This document shows positions 44,245-53,443 of a stretch of DNA of 64,000 nucleotides, in pieces. The position numbers and the translations under genes were made by a program. The notes under the pieces are model-generated. The model did not search any database, was not told the origin of the DNA, and saw only the letters and a list, made by a program, of their open reading frames with translations. The stretch's first letter is position 1; every line of letters starts with the position of its first letter. Source of the DNA: Caulobacterales bacterium (lineage in GTDB: Bacteria > Pseudomonadota > Alphaproteobacteria > Caulobacterales > Caulobacteraceae); the NCBI GenBank assembly GCA_017302105.1, contig JAFLCS010000006.1, positions 45,168 to 109,167 on the forward strand. The letters are read 5' to 3'.

Positions 44245-45687
44245 CTATCGAACCAGGCGTACCGTGTTGATGGACCGCGCGATTCCGCGAAATGCCTCGA
44301 CCAGTTCGGTCGCATTGTCGGCATCAAACGCGTTGGCCTCGGACGAGGCGCAGTAGCGCATCAGGTCGCGAGACGGTCCGCTCGGCACGGACAGGCCGAC
44401 CGTATAGATCTGGATGCCGTTGGATTTGGCATAGTCGCAGATCTGGCGTGCGTCCGCGTCTGCCGGGCCCGGGGTCGGCGAGCTGACATGGCGGCCATCG
44501 CTGGGCCGGTAACGCAGCGTATTGGTGCCGTCGGTCATCAGGACGATGATCTTGCGAACGTTGTCACCGTACGGTTCGCCTTCGGTGAACGGCACCGACG
44601 GAGACAGGGCATGGACACCCCAGACCAGGCCAGACGGGATAAAGGTCTCGGGCCGATAGCCGCCGATGTTGATGATGAGACTATCGATGGCCCGGTTGAT
44701 CATGGAGCGATCGCCCGTCAGGGGAATGATCGAGTTCAGGCAGGTCTGCGACGTGGCGAGCAGACCGACGTGCGGCACGGCTGGCCGCTCGTCTGACCGG
44801 CGGAGATTCGACACGTTCCTGGAGGCGACGCAGCCGAACCAGCGGTAGTTGGCGGTGCCACCGCCCGAGCAGGACTCATAGGGTTCCACAGTCTGGACCG
44901 AGCAGGTCGGCGGCACGACCCAATAGGATTGTGGCGTCGGCACACCATCGACCAGGACCGTGCGCGTACCCCGCTGGCCTCCGGTACAGACGTTGCGCGT
45001 CGTCAGCGTCGTACAGGTCCGTGGCGAGGTCACCGAATAGTCAGCCGGGACGTTCATCCAGCTCTCCGAGCGGTGCGAAGTCCCCACGTTGACGTAGTCG
45101 GCATACGGAATCAGGCTCACGCGCACCTGCTCATCATCGACCATGATGCTGTCGACCAGAGTGTGAGCGGCGTCCTTGAGCGCCTCGATGCGGGTTACAC
45201 CGCCGCCGGCATCGGCCGACATTGACCAGGTATTGTCGACCACCAGGGCCAGTTCGACGACCTGGTCCGCACCGCTGACCGAGCCCCCTTCGACCTGCAC
45301 CGGGAGCGTGGCACGGCCGAGCAGAGCCGCGAAGAAGGTGGGCGTGCGGCCATCTATCGCCGCGTCGACCCGTGAGCCGTTGATCGTGATGTCGAGATCA
45401 TAGTCGGGATCAAGGTCGACACCGGCCAGGTGTCCAGCAAGATAGTCGCGGATCAGGCGCTCAATCTCGGCCTCATCGTCACTCTGGGAAGCGGCAGCGG
45501 CGAGCAGGGCGGCGTCAAGACTATCCTGAACGGCGTTTTCAACAGTGCTTTGATGATGGAGGTCCACGGCGATCCCCACCATCAGTGACAGTGGAACGGC
45601 ACACAGGGCGAAGATCATCGCGATGTTGCCGCGCGTTGATCGGCAAAAATCCAGTGCTAAGCTCAGCATTCTCTCACGTGCCGACAC
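44245..45687 (-). CDS. TadE/TadG-type protein with von Willebrand A domain
   Basis: Predicted 480-residue protein. An N-terminal TadE-like membrane helix (residues 20-45, STRGNIAMIFALCAVPLSLM) is followed by a pilus-assembly-like stretch and a VWA domain from about 145. The metal site DNTWSMS begins at Asp151 (the DxTxS form usual in TadG). The later VWA part has IIVLMTDGTNT. Several Cys in the middle (residues 225-320) may form disulfides outside the membrane. TadG-type proteins serve Flp pili, but no tad/cpa genes are nearby. The GTG at 45687 is favoured by GGGAGG 5 bases upstream; an ATG at 45669 is possible. Confidence 0.85.
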   Translation of the reverse strand: MSARERMLSLALDFCRSTRGNIAMIFALCAVPLSLMVGIAVDLHHQSTVENAVQDSLDAALLAAAASQSDDEAEIERLIRDYLAGHLAGVDLDPDYDLDITINGSRVDAAIDGRTPTFFAALLGRATLPVQVEGGSVSGADQVVELALVVDNTWSMSADAGGGVTRIEALKDAAHTLVDSIMVDDEQVRVSLIPYADYVNVGTSHRSESWMNVPADYSVTSPRTCTTLTTRNVCTGGQRGTRTVLVDGVPTPQSYWVVPPTCSVQTVEPYESCSGGGTANYRWFGCVASRNVSNLRRSDERPAVPHVGLLATSQTCLNSIIPLTGDRSMINRAIDSLIINIGGYRPETFIPSGLVWGVHALSPSVPFTEGEPYGDNVRKIIVLMTDGTNTLRYRPSDGRHVSSPTPGPADADARQICDYAKSNGIQIYTVGLSVPSGPSRDLMRYCASSEANAFDADNATELVEAFRGIARSINTVRLVR

Positions 45688-45898
45688 CCAAGCCTCCCGC
45701 GACCGACAGTTGGAGGCCCTATTTACTCTCGCACAGGTTAATATTTCCTCGGTCGAGGGCAGGCGTTGCAGGCGACCCTTGAAATCATGGATGGGCTAGG
45801 GCATAGCCCCTGACCGGCGAAGCGCGCGTCGAAGGGTACCCCTTTCGGCGCGTTGTCCTTTGTGCCGGACGTTGGAGTTCCTATTTGGGCCCCATCGA
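45688..45898. other. Intergenic region between the TadG-like gene and tRNA-Trp
   Basis: 211 bases without a gene. It holds a 6-bp hairpin (GGGCTA 45793-45798 with TAGCCC 45804-45809) and a longer imperfect one centred near 45838 (CGAAGGG with CCCTTTCG). It presumably contains the promoters for the divergent genes; I could not place boxes with confidence. Confidence 0.5.
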
Positions 45899-45974
45899 AG
45901 GAGTGTAGCTCAGTTGGTAGAGCATCGGTCTCCAAAACCGAGGGCCGGGGGTTCGAGTCCCTCCACTCCTGCCA
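45899..45974 (+). tRNA. tRNA-Trp (anticodon CCA)
   Basis: 76-base tRNA. Acceptor stem AGGAGTG (45899-45905) pairs with CACTCCT (45964-45970); discriminator G and encoded CCA follow. Anticodon stem TCGGT/ACCGA holds loop CTCCAAA with anticodon CCA. It lies 23 bases before secE, the classical tRNA-Trp-secE-nusG order. Confidence 0.97.
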
Positions 45975-45997
45975 CTTTTATCTGAGACGGAAACAGA

Positions 45998-46282
45998 ATG
46001 GCCAAGGCGAAGTCCTCCACGCGAGGCGGAGGGAACACCATCGTTCAGGGCGGCGCGGTCGCCGCGCCCGAGGCCGATGCGCCCAAGAAGCGGATCACGC
46101 CCATGCAGTTCTTCAGCCAGGTCCGGGCTGAGGGGCGCAAGATCACATGGCCGAGCCGCAAGGAAACCTGGATTACGGCCGTCATGGTCTTCATCATGGT
46201 GGCGCTGGCGTCGCTGTTCTTCTGGGTTGTTGACCTCCTCATGGCACTGGGTGCCAACCAGCTGATCCAGATCGGGCGCTAG
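45998..46282 (+). CDS. secE: Preprotein translocase subunit SecE
   Basis: Small essential subunit of the SecYEG channel, 94 residues. After a polar N-terminal extension of about 35 residues comes the conserved PMQFFSQVRAEGRKITWPSRKET amphipathic segment and one transmembrane helix (TAVMVFIMVALASLFFWVVD). This single-helix form is normal outside the enterobacteria. nusG follows after 11 bases. Confidence 0.95.
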   Translation: MAKAKSSTRGGGNTIVQGGAVAAPEADAPKKRITPMQFFSQVRAEGRKITWPSRKETWITAVMVFIMVALASLFFWVVDLLMALGANQLIQIGR

Positions 46283-46293
46283 GAAAGACTGCA

Positions 46294-46857
46294 ATGACCG
46301 AACAAGCCCAGGCGACCGCGAACCCGAACCATAAGTGGTACATCGTCCACGCCTATTCCAACTTCGAAAAGAAGGTGAAGGAGAACATCCTCGACCAGGC
46401 CCGCAACCAGGGGCTGGCGGATCGCTTCTCCGAGGTTCTGGTGCCGACTGAAGACGTCGTTGAGATCCGCCGTGGTCGCAAGGTCAATACCGAGCGCAAG
46501 TTCTTCCCCGGCTATGTGCTGGTGAAGATGGATCTGACCGATGAAGTCTTTCACCTGATCAAGAATACGCCAAAGGTCACCGGTTTCCTGGGCTCGGGGT
46601 CCAAGCCGATGCCGGTCTCCGAGAAGGAAATCCAGCGCATCGTCGGTACGGTTGAAGAGGGCGTTGAGCGTCCCAAGCCGACCATCCGCTTCGATATTGG
46701 CGAGACGGTTAAGGTCATCGACGGGCCATTCGCCAGCTTCGACGGCGTCGTCGAAAGCGTCGACGAAGAGCGGGCGCGCCTGAACGTGTCGGTGTCCATC
46801 TTCGGGCGTGCCACGCCGGTCGAGCTGGAATACGATCAGGTCGAGAAGGTCAGCTAG
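46294..46857 (+). CDS. nusG: Transcription termination/antitermination protein NusG
   Basis: Transcription factor of 187 residues that binds RNA polymerase and links it to Rho or ribosomes. The NGN domain starts KWYIVHAYSNFEKKVKENI and includes FFPGYVLVKMDL. The C-terminal KOW domain reads GETVKVIDGPFASFDGVVESVDEE. In most bacteria rplK follows; here a convergent gene does, so the ribosomal-protein operon lies elsewhere. Confidence 0.96.
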   Translation: MTEQAQATANPNHKWYIVHAYSNFEKKVKENILDQARNQGLADRFSEVLVPTEDVVEIRRGRKVNTERKFFPGYVLVKMDLTDEVFHLIKNTPKVTGFLGSGSKPMPVSEKEIQRIVGTVEEGVERPKPTIRFDIGETVKVIDGPFASFDGVVESVDEERARLNVSVSIFGRATPVELEYDQVEKVS

Positions 46858-46907
46858 GGCTGGTCCGATTTTCGGCATCGCGCGTGATGCCGCTGGTCGA
46901 AATGTGG

Positions 46908-47855
46908 CTAGCGCCGGATCGGCAATGACAGACCGAGCGTCTGGGCCTGATCGCCGGCTTCGCGCCGACGCCTGAACAGCTCGGCCGGCCGTCCGCCCGT
47001 TGCGGTGTCGATGCGCCCCGTGCGCTCGACGAGGCCGGCCCGCTCGACGCCCCTGCGAAAATTCTGCTTGTGCAGAGGCTGCCCGATGACTGCTTCGACA
47101 GCTTTCTGGAGCTGCGACAGGGTGAACTCCTCGCCCAGCAGGTCGAAGATCACCGGCCGATACCGCAACTTGCCCCTCAGCCGTCCCAGGCCCGTCGCCA
47201 GAATGCGTCGGTGATCGGACTGAAGAGGCAGCCCGAGTGAGAGGGGCTTGCCGGACGTCGGTTGGCCCTGGTCGCGCGCCGCCTCCGGTGCCAAGCCCGT
47301 CTCGTAGAGCAGCTCGTAGCGCTCCAGCACCCGCTCATCGCGCCAGGCCAAGCGGTCATTGAGTGCAAACAAGGTGTCGATCCTGGCGCGGCGCATGGGG
47401 TCGTCCCCGGCCCAGTCGGTCAGCCAGGGTGCGATCACCTCATCGATCACCGCCGGACGCCCATCCCGCCAGTCTTCATAGGGGAAGGCGTCGCTCCAGG
47501 GGCACCAGATCGCGCCGGCGGCACCCGGAGCCTTGGCGGCCGGCGCGAGCGCCAGGTAACCAATGGACACAACCCGGTCATCGCCCTCCACGCCGGCGCG
47601 TGCCTGCGGTGTCTCGCGTCCGGCGTCGCCAAAGGTGTAGAGCTGTTCGACAAAGCCCATGGCGAGGCCCGTCTGACGCGCCACGAAGCTGCGCAGCGCC
47701 AGCTCGAACGTGCGATCCGAAGCCGGGTCGAACGGCCCGGCGGGCAGGCCCGACAAGGCGTGATCCGGGCCGTGAACGGTCAGGACCGCCGTCTCGCCGT
47801 CAAGCGGCGCCATGACGACGGCTGACAGCTCGATCGCGACGCGGGGTTTCTCCAT
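46908..47855 (-). CDS. NrtR-like NAD biosynthesis regulator (Nudix-like domain plus winged helix)
   Basis: Protein of 315 residues. The N-terminal domain (about 1-170) has a Nudix-like fold pattern (VMAPLDGETAVLTVHG, ELALRSFVARQTGL, VEQLYTFGD, SIGYLALAP) but no intact Nudix box (no REx2E motif). The C-terminal half has a winged helix (LLGEEFTLSQLQKAVEAVIGQPLHKQNFRRGVERAGLV, cf. NrtR). It matches the alphaproteobacterial 'NAD regulator' (COG4111) type, which senses ADP-ribose and controls NAD genes. No NAD genes are adjacent. It lies 4 bases from the HD gene and shares its strand. Confidence 0.82.
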   Translation of the reverse strand: MEKPRVAIELSAVVMAPLDGETAVLTVHGPDHALSGLPAGPFDPASDRTFELALRSFVARQTGLAMGFVEQLYTFGDAGRETPQARAGVEGDDRVVSIGYLALAPAAKAPGAAGAIWCPWSDAFPYEDWRDGRPAVIDEVIAPWLTDWAGDDPMRRARIDTLFALNDRLAWRDERVLERYELLYETGLAPEAARDQGQPTSGKPLSLGLPLQSDHRRILATGLGRLRGKLRYRPVIFDLLGEEFTLSQLQKAVEAVIGQPLHKQNFRRGVERAGLVERTGRIDTATGGRPAELFRRRREAGDQAQTLGLSLPIRR

Positions 47856-47859
47856 GCCG

Positions 47860-48477
47860 CTACAACGCCTGTGTCAGGGCCGTGAATCGATCGAGATAAA
47901 GTTGCTGGGCGGCCGAGGCCGACAGTGGCTCGATCTTCAGGTCATAGCCGACCGGCGGCCTGCCGAAGAAGCCGAGGGACTCCGACCTGGAAAAGCCCGC
48001 CAGTTGGGTCGCTTCGAAATAGGCGCAGGCGCGATCGGCCTGTTTGATCAGTTTCTTGATGTTGCCCGGGTTGCGGGGAGGCAGGCCGAATCGCAGGTGG
48101 ATGGCCCCCTCAAGGCGCGCTTCGAAGGCCTTGTAGTTGACACCCAGGGCCGCCTTGAACGGGGAGATCATGTCGCCGATCACATATTCGGAGGCATCGT
48201 GCAGCAGGGCCGCAAGCCGCCATTTGATCTCGAGATCAGGCTTGATGTGGACGGCAATCTCCTCGACCACGCAAGAGTGCTGGGCGACTGAGAAGGCGTG
48301 GTCCCCGATGGTCTGACCGTTCCAGCGCGCGACACGCGCCAGGCCGTGGGCGATGTCTTCGATTTCGATGTCGAACGGCGAGGGGTCGAGCAAGTCGAGC
48401 CGGCGGCCAGACAACATTCGCTGCCAGGCGCGCGGAGCTTCTTTTTTGGGTGTGGACTTGGGGCGGGACTGGGCCAC
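47860..48477 (-). CDS. HD-domain phosphohydrolase (YfbR-like)
   Basis: HD-superfamily hydrolase of about 205 residues. Metal ligands are seen in DHAFSVAQHS, AALLHDASEYVIGD (the HD pair) and KQADRACAYFEA. The domain begins at RAWQRMLSGRRLDLLDPSP, as in alphaproteobacterial relatives of the 5'-deoxynucleotidase YfbR. The GTG at 48477, preceded by GAGG, is taken as the start because it leaves about 108 bases to the divergent gene. An ATG at 48558 would add 27 basic residues. Substrate, probably a nucleotide, is unproven. Confidence 0.83.
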   Translation of the reverse strand: MAQSRPKSTPKKEAPRAWQRMLSGRRLDLLDPSPFDIEIEDIAHGLARVARWNGQTIGDHAFSVAQHSCVVEEIAVHIKPDLEIKWRLAALLHDASEYVIGDMISPFKAALGVNYKAFEARLEGAIHLRFGLPPRNPGNIKKLIKQADRACAYFEATQLAGFSRSESLGFFGRPPVGYDLKIEPLSASAAQQLYLDRFTALTQAL

Positions 48478-48585
48478 GCTGGTAAACGCCTCGCGGTATG
48501 GAATAGGATTGCGACGGGAGTCGCACGCCCGTCGGGGCGTTGCCTTCCATAGAACCATCTGACCCCCCGAGGGAAGGGAGAGACT

Positions 48586-48954
48586 GTGGCACTGAGCAGG
48601 ATCATCATGCGCCTGGCGCGCAATCCGGGTACCGAGTTCGGCGATGGCGACGATCGTCGCGGTTACACTCTGGTAGCCCCCATCGACGCTGACGGGCATC
48701 TGGATGAGGCAGCCTTTCGCCAGGATCGCGAAGCCTGCACGGTTCGACGGTTCGCGCCGGATGAGGACGCGCAGGAGGGCCGGCTCTCACGCCGCGGCGA
48801 TAACTGGTTCTTCGACTATGCGGCGGGCACGGATGACGATGAGGCCGTCTATCGTCTGGGCGAGCACCGCTTCGCCGTGGGCGAGTATGTTAGTATCGCT
48901 GACGACGAAGGCCGCCTGCTGGCCTACAAGGTGACGGAGATTCAGTCTCTCTAA
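48586..48954 (+). CDS. Conserved small protein of unknown function
   Basis: Protein of 122 residues, acidic, without signal peptide or membrane segment. Sequence features: [19 protein letters not shown] at about 28-46, the tryptophan segment [21 protein letters not shown], and [16 protein letters not shown] towards the end. This reads like a small cytosolic beta barrel and I cannot name a function. The GTG start at 48586 follows GGGAAGGGAG; an ATG at 48607 is the alternative. It converges with ispDF, overlapping it by 4 bases. Confidence 0.78.
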   Translation: MALSRIIMRLARNPGTEFGDGDDRRGYTLVAPIDADGHLDEAAFRQDREACTVRRFAPDEDAQEGRLSRRGDNWFFDYAAGTDDDEAVYRLGEHRFAVGEYVSIADDEGRLLAYKVTEIQSL

Positions 48955-50087
48955 CGCGGCACCTCAACCGTGGCGGCGGCCTGGGCCGCCAGGCCTTCTG
49001 ATCGCCCCGTGAAGCCCAGGCCTTCGGTCGTCGTCGCCTTGACGCTGATCCCGTCGAGCGGCAGGGCGAGAATCTCGGCGATCCGCTCACGCATGGCCTG
49101 ACGATGAAGTTTCACCTTGGGGCGCTCGCAGATCAGCGTGATGTCGACGTGGACGATACGGCCCCCACGTCGTGACACGAGATCAGCGGCATGGCGCAGG
49201 AAGCGATCTGAGGACGCGCCCTTCCACTGAGGGTCGCTGGGCGGAAAGTGATCGCCGATGTCGCCTTCGCCTATGGCTCCGAGGATGGCGTCCGTCAGGG
49301 CGTGCAGACCGCAATCCGCGTCGGAGTGGCCGACCAGGCCATGGCTGTGCGGGATTTCGACACCGCAAAGCCAGACCGAAGAACCCGGTCCGAAGGTATG
49401 AACGTCGAAGCCTGTTCCGACGCGGGTGACGGTGCGGGTGCCAATCAGGGCTTCGGCCATATCAAAATCCTCTGGGAAGGTCAGCTTCATCAGGCGGGGG
49501 TCGCCGGGGATCAGCTGTACGACCTGACCCGCGGCCTCAACGACCGCCAGATCGTCGGTGGGGCTTTCGTCTCCAGTCCAGCGGTCAAAGGCGGCTTGCA
49601 GAACCCCTGGCCCAAAGGCCTGGGGCGTTTGCACTCGCCACAGGCCTGTCCGATCCACCGTGGCGGTGACGACGCTGTGCGCGGCGGACTTGAGGGTGTC
49701 GGCGATCGGCAGGGCGGGGGCGGCGGCCCCGGCCCGTCCCAGTTGCGACAACAGGGCGTCAATATGGGCCGCCGTTACGAGCGGCCGTGCCGCGTCATGG
49801 ATCAGGACGGGCCGTGAGGGATCAGCTTCAGCCAGCCCCCGGCGGACGGAAGCCGCCCGCTCAGAGCCGCCGACGACCGCCCGCCAACCGTCCAGCCCCT
49901 CTAGGGCGGCCGCGATCTGATCCGAACCGTCTTGCGGGATCACCACGATGACCGCCTCTGCACCCGCGCTCAGGAAGGCTTCGGTTGACCAGCGGACGAC
50001 AGGCTTGCCGCCGAGCTGTCGCCATTGCTTCGGGCCGCCCGAACGGGTGCCGGATCCGGCGGCGACGATGACGGCAGTAAAGCTCAT
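48951..50087 (-). CDS. ispDF: Bifunctional IspD/IspF enzyme of the MEP isoprenoid pathway
   Basis: Fusion of 2-C-methyl-D-erythritol 4-phosphate cytidylyltransferase (IspD, residues 1-215) and 2-C-methyl-D-erythritol 2,4-cyclodiphosphate synthase (IspF, about 220-378). IspD has [17 protein letters not shown] with the CTP-binding loop and [11 protein letters not shown]. IspF has [12 protein letters not shown] (metal Asp and His), [23 protein letters not shown] and [14 protein letters not shown]. The fused form is typical of alphaproteobacteria. The ATG at 50087 is used; the frame is open further up but lacks similarity. It is divergent from dusB. Confidence 0.96.
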   Translation of the reverse strand: MSFTAVIVAAGSGTRSGGPKQWRQLGGKPVVRWSTEAFLSAGAEAVIVVIPQDGSDQIAAALEGLDGWRAVVGGSERAASVRRGLAEADPSRPVLIHDAARPLVTAAHIDALLSQLGRAGAAAPALPIADTLKSAAHSVVTATVDRTGLWRVQTPQAFGPGVLQAAFDRWTGDESPTDDLAVVEAAGQVVQLIPGDPRLMKLTFPEDFDMAEALIGTRTVTRVGTGFDVHTFGPGSSVWLCGVEIPHSHGLVGHSDADCGLHALTDAILGAIGEGDIGDHFPPSDPQWKGASSDRFLRHAADLVSRRGGRIVHVDITLICERPKVKLHRQAMRERIAEILALPLDGISVKATTTEGLGFTGRSEGLAAQAAATVEVPR

Positions 50088-50137
50088 CCGGCTTGCTAGA
50101 CTCGACGCGGGGCCTTTGGCGAGCGAAAAGCCGCGCC

Positions 50138-51142
50138 ATGGCTCAGGGATTGACCATTGGCGACGTGACGGTGCCCGGTCGGGTGCTGACCGCACCCATG
50201 ACCGGCATCACGGACTTGCCGTTCCGGCAGACAGCGGCGGAGTTGGGCGCGGCCTATGTCGCAACCGAAATGGTGGCGTCGGCGGAACTGGCGCGTGGGC
50301 GCCCGGACGTCGTGCGGCGCGCGGCCGTCGGTGAAGGATTGGGCCTGACGGTCATACAGCTGGTGGGCGCACGTCCCGACATGATGGCCGAAGGTGCACG
50401 CATGGCCGAGCAGGCGGGTGCCGACATCATAGATCTGAATTTCGGTTGCCCCGCCAAGGAGGTGACCGGGATCGCGTCAGGCTCGGCGCTGCTGCGCGAT
50501 CTCGATCGCGCCTGCGCGATCCTCGAGGCTGTGGTGGACGCGACGTCACGGCCGGTTACGCTGAAGACCCGTCTCGGCTGGGATCATGACAGCCTCAACG
50601 CCGCAGACCTCGCGCGGCGAGCTGAAGCGATCGGAATCAAGGCTGTGTCGGTCCACGGGCGTACCCGGCAACAGTTCTATTCGGACGCTGCCGACTGGCT
50701 CGCCGTGCGGGAGGTGAAACAGGCCGTAGCCATCCCGGTTGTCGTCAACGGCGACATCAATACCGCCGACCAGGCGCGAGCGGCGATGGTCGCCTCCGGC
50801 TGTGACGCCGTGATGCTCGGGCGCGGTGTCCAGGGCCGACCCTGGATCGCGTCCGCCATCGAGCGCGGCCTGAATGGCGAAGCGTTCGTCGAGCCATCGC
50901 TGGCGGAGCGTCTGGATATTGTGATCCGGCACTTTCAACGGTCGCTCGACTTCTATGGCGAGCGGCTGGGGCTGAAGATGTTCCGCAAACACCTCGGCTG
51001 GTACGTCGAAGGTGCTGCCTATCACCCGGACCCGTCCGTGCGGCGTATCGACAAGGCCCGCCTCTGCCGGTTGGAGACGCCGTCTGAGGTGGTCGACGCG
51101 CTGGAGGTGCTGTGGGCGGATGAAGCCGCTCGCGCCGCCTGA
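50138..51142 (+). CDS. dusB: tRNA-dihydrouridine synthase DusB
   Basis: FMN-dependent enzyme that reduces uridine to dihydrouridine in the tRNA D-loop. It has 334 residues from the ATG at 50138. [12 protein letters not shown] opens the TIM barrel, and [11 protein letters not shown] contains the catalytic Cys. [10 protein letters not shown] and [12 protein letters not shown] bind FMN and tRNA, and [14 protein letters not shown] with [11 protein letters not shown] form the phosphate site. It was formerly called NifR3 because it precedes ntrBC in many alphaproteobacteria; here ntrY follows directly. Confidence 0.95.
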   Translation: MAQGLTIGDVTVPGRVLTAPMTGITDLPFRQTAAELGAAYVATEMVASAELARGRPDVVRRAAVGEGLGLTVIQLVGARPDMMAEGARMAEQAGADIIDLNFGCPAKEVTGIASGSALLRDLDRACAILEAVVDATSRPVTLKTRLGWDHDSLNAADLARRAEAIGIKAVSVHGRTRQQFYSDAADWLAVREVKQAVAIPVVVNGDINTADQARAAMVASGCDAVMLGRGVQGRPWIASAIERGLNGEAFVEPSLAERLDIVIRHFQRSLDFYGERLGLKMFRKHLGWYVEGAAYHPDPSVRRIDKARLCRLETPSEVVDALEVLWADEAARAA

Positions 51143-51199
51143 AGCATTCTCGCAACAATGCTGTTGATTTGAAGGCACAGTCGGGCCATAGGCGAGGGA

Positions 51200-53443
51200 A
51201 TGTCTTCGATAACAGCGAAGTCCGAGCTGGCTGACCCACCCTTGGGACGGGCAGCGCGTGCCTTGGCCTGGCTCACTGGAGATCGGGCCCGCTATGTCTT
51301 TGGCGGCATCTACGGGCTGGCGGCGGTCGTCACCGGTGTAGGCGTCTGGCTGGTGGCTTCCGCCCCGGCGAGCGGAGAGGCGGGCGGAATTGTCTCGGCC
51401 AGCCGCCCGATTCTGATCGTCTTGCTGGTCAATTTGCTGCTGATCGCGGCCCTGGCGGTTGCCGTTGGATTGCGGGTCTGGTCGCTCGTCCGCGAGCAGC
51501 AGGATGACGTCGGCGCACGCCTGCATCTGCGGTTTGTTACCCTGTTCTCGGCGGTGGCGGTCGTACCTGCGGTCCTGGTCGCCCTGGTGTTCGGAGTGCT
51601 CGTGAACCGGGGCGTTGAAGGCTGGTTCAGTGCCAATGTGCGGGCCGCCGTTGAGAACAGTGCCGACATCGGCCGGGGGTATGTCCGTGATGTCGGTACC
51701 GAGCTGGAGAGCGACCTCGCCAGCATCGCCAACGAACTCGTGCGGCCAGAAGTACGGGCGATCTTCCCGGACCGTCTGAGATTCAGCGCCAATGTGACGA
51801 CCATCGGCGGGTTCTACGGCTATCCCGCCATCTACATTCTGGATGGCGAGGGGCAGATCCTGGCGCGCGGCGAACAGGCGGGGGCTCCGCCCTTCCTGGC
51901 CCCGCCGCCCGAGAATTTCGCACAGGCCGCTGGGGGCGGCGATGTGCCCGTCGGCTATACGGAGAACCCGGACGTGTTCCGGGCCTTGTATCCGCTACCG
52001 GAATACGGCGACGTCTATCTCTATGTCCTGCGCCCCTTACCCGAGGGGACCCTGGCGGGATTGAGGGAGGGGGAGCGCTCCATTCTGGCTTATCGCGAAG
52101 CCGAGGAGACGCGCGGGCAACTCCAGTTCACCTTCCTGCTCGCCTATTTCGAAACGGCCCTGCTTGTGCTCGTGGGGGCGATCTGGCTGGGTCTGTCGGC
52201 GGCTTCGGCAATTTCCGCTCCGGTGGGGCGACTGGTTAAGGCGGCGCACCGCGTCGCTTCGGGGGATCTCTCGGCCCGGGTCAATCCCGATGCCGATCCG
52301 GGTGAAATCGCAGTCCTTTCCCGGGCCTTCAACAGAATGACCGAGGATCTGAACACCCAGCAGTCTGCCTTGAAGGCGGCCTCGACAGAGGCGCAGGAGC
52401 GATCTCAGTTTATCGAGACGGTGCTGTCGGGCGTTTCGGCCGGCGTTATCGGTCTGGATCGCAAGGGACGGATCTCGGCCATCAACGACCAGGCGGTACG
52501 CCTGCTGGACCTCGACGAGCGATCAGTGATCGGACAGCCCCTGCACAAGGTGGCACCTGAGTTGGCCTCTATGGCCGTGGAGGGTTCCGGGACCGAGCAT
52601 GACATAGATGTCTCCCGGGATTCCGAGACGCGCCGACTGCGGGTGCGCACCTCCCGAGGCTCCGCAGGCGAAGCGGTGCTGACCTTTGACGACATCACCC
52701 GGTTGATGACCGCCCAACGCAATGCGGCCTGGCGCGACGTGGCCCGGCGGATTGCGCATGAAATCAAGAATCCCCTGACCCCGATCCAGCTGTCCGCCGA
52801 GCGGCTGCGTCGCAAGTATCGGTCTCAAGTGGCTGATGATGTCGAGACGTTTGATCGCTGCACCGACACGATCATTCGTCAGGTTGAGGACATTGGACGC
52901 ATGGTGGACGAGTTCTCGTCCTTTGCGCGGATGCCGGCTCCGAAGTTCGCTGAAGAGGACGCCGTTGAACTCCTGCGAGAGGCAGTCTTTGCCCGGCGGG
53001 TCGGTTCGCCGGACCTCAAGGTCGAGATGGTGGAGCCGGGTCAGCCGCTGCGCCTGGTCTGCGACGGCAGAATGGTCGGCCAGGCTTTGACGAACATTCT
53101 CAAGAACGGGGCTGAGTCCGTAGCGGCACGCAAAGAGGCCGAGCCGGACAGCCCGGGCTGTCTGCGGGCGTCGATCGTCGTTGACGGCGAGACCCTGATC
53201 TATGTCATCGAGGACGATGGCGTCGGCCTGCCGGCCCGGGACCGGGACCGGCTGATCGAACCCTATGTGACCAATCGTGAGAAGGGCACGGGGCTGGGCC
53301 TTGCAATCGTCAAGCGGATTGCTGAGGAGCACGGCGGCGAACTGATCCTCGCCGACGCCGTTGACCTGTCAGGAGCCCGCGTGTGTCTGACGTTTCCCCG
53401 AAGCAGCACGCCCCTGAGCCCAGGCCAGAGTGAGGACCGGTAA
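51200..53443 (+). CDS. ntrY: Sensor histidine kinase NtrY
   Basis: Membrane sensor kinase of 747 residues. Several N-terminal hydrophobic segments (about 30-150) are followed by a periplasmic sensing region, a further membrane helix near 315, a HAMP domain (APVGRLVKAAHRVASGDLSARV) and a PAS domain (FIETVLSGVSAGVIGLDRKG). The HisKA segment has the phosphoacceptor His520 in IAHEIKNPLTP. The HATPase domain has DDGVGLP and GTGLGLAIVKRI. It pairs with ntrX, whose ATG follows its stop directly. NtrYX in alphaproteobacteria responds to nitrogen, redox or envelope cues; which one here is not visible. Confidence 0.95.
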   Translation: MSSITAKSELADPPLGRAARALAWLTGDRARYVFGGIYGLAAVVTGVGVWLVASAPASGEAGGIVSASRPILIVLLVNLLLIAALAVAVGLRVWSLVREQQDDVGARLHLRFVTLFSAVAVVPAVLVALVFGVLVNRGVEGWFSANVRAAVENSADIGRGYVRDVGTELESDLASIANELVRPEVRAIFPDRLRFSANVTTIGGFYGYPAIYILDGEGQILARGEQAGAPPFLAPPPENFAQAAGGGDVPVGYTENPDVFRALYPLPEYGDVYLYVLRPLPEGTLAGLREGERSILAYREAEETRGQLQFTFLLAYFETALLVLVGAIWLGLSAASAISAPVGRLVKAAHRVASGDLSARVNPDADPGEIAVLSRAFNRMTEDLNTQQSALKAASTEAQERSQFIETVLSGVSAGVIGLDRKGRISAINDQAVRLLDLDERSVIGQPLHKVAPELASMAVEGSGTEHDIDVSRDSETRRLRVRTSRGSAGEAVLTFDDITRLMTAQRNAAWRDVARRIAHEIKNPLTPIQLSAERLRRKYRSQVADDVETFDRCTDTIIRQVEDIGRMVDEFSSFARMPAPKFAEEDAVELLREAVFARRVGSPDLKVEMVEPGQPLRLVCDGRMVGQALTNILKNGAESVAARKEAEPDSPGCLRASIVVDGETLIYVIEDDGVGLPARDRDRLIEPYVTNREKGTGLGLAIVKRIAEEHGGELILADAVDLSGARVCLTFPRSSTPLSPGQSEDR

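Noticed and set aside
46873-46892. 7-bp hairpin between nusG and the NAD regulator gene as a terminator
   Set aside because: No T run follows the stem on either strand; it may be chance in GC-rich sequence.
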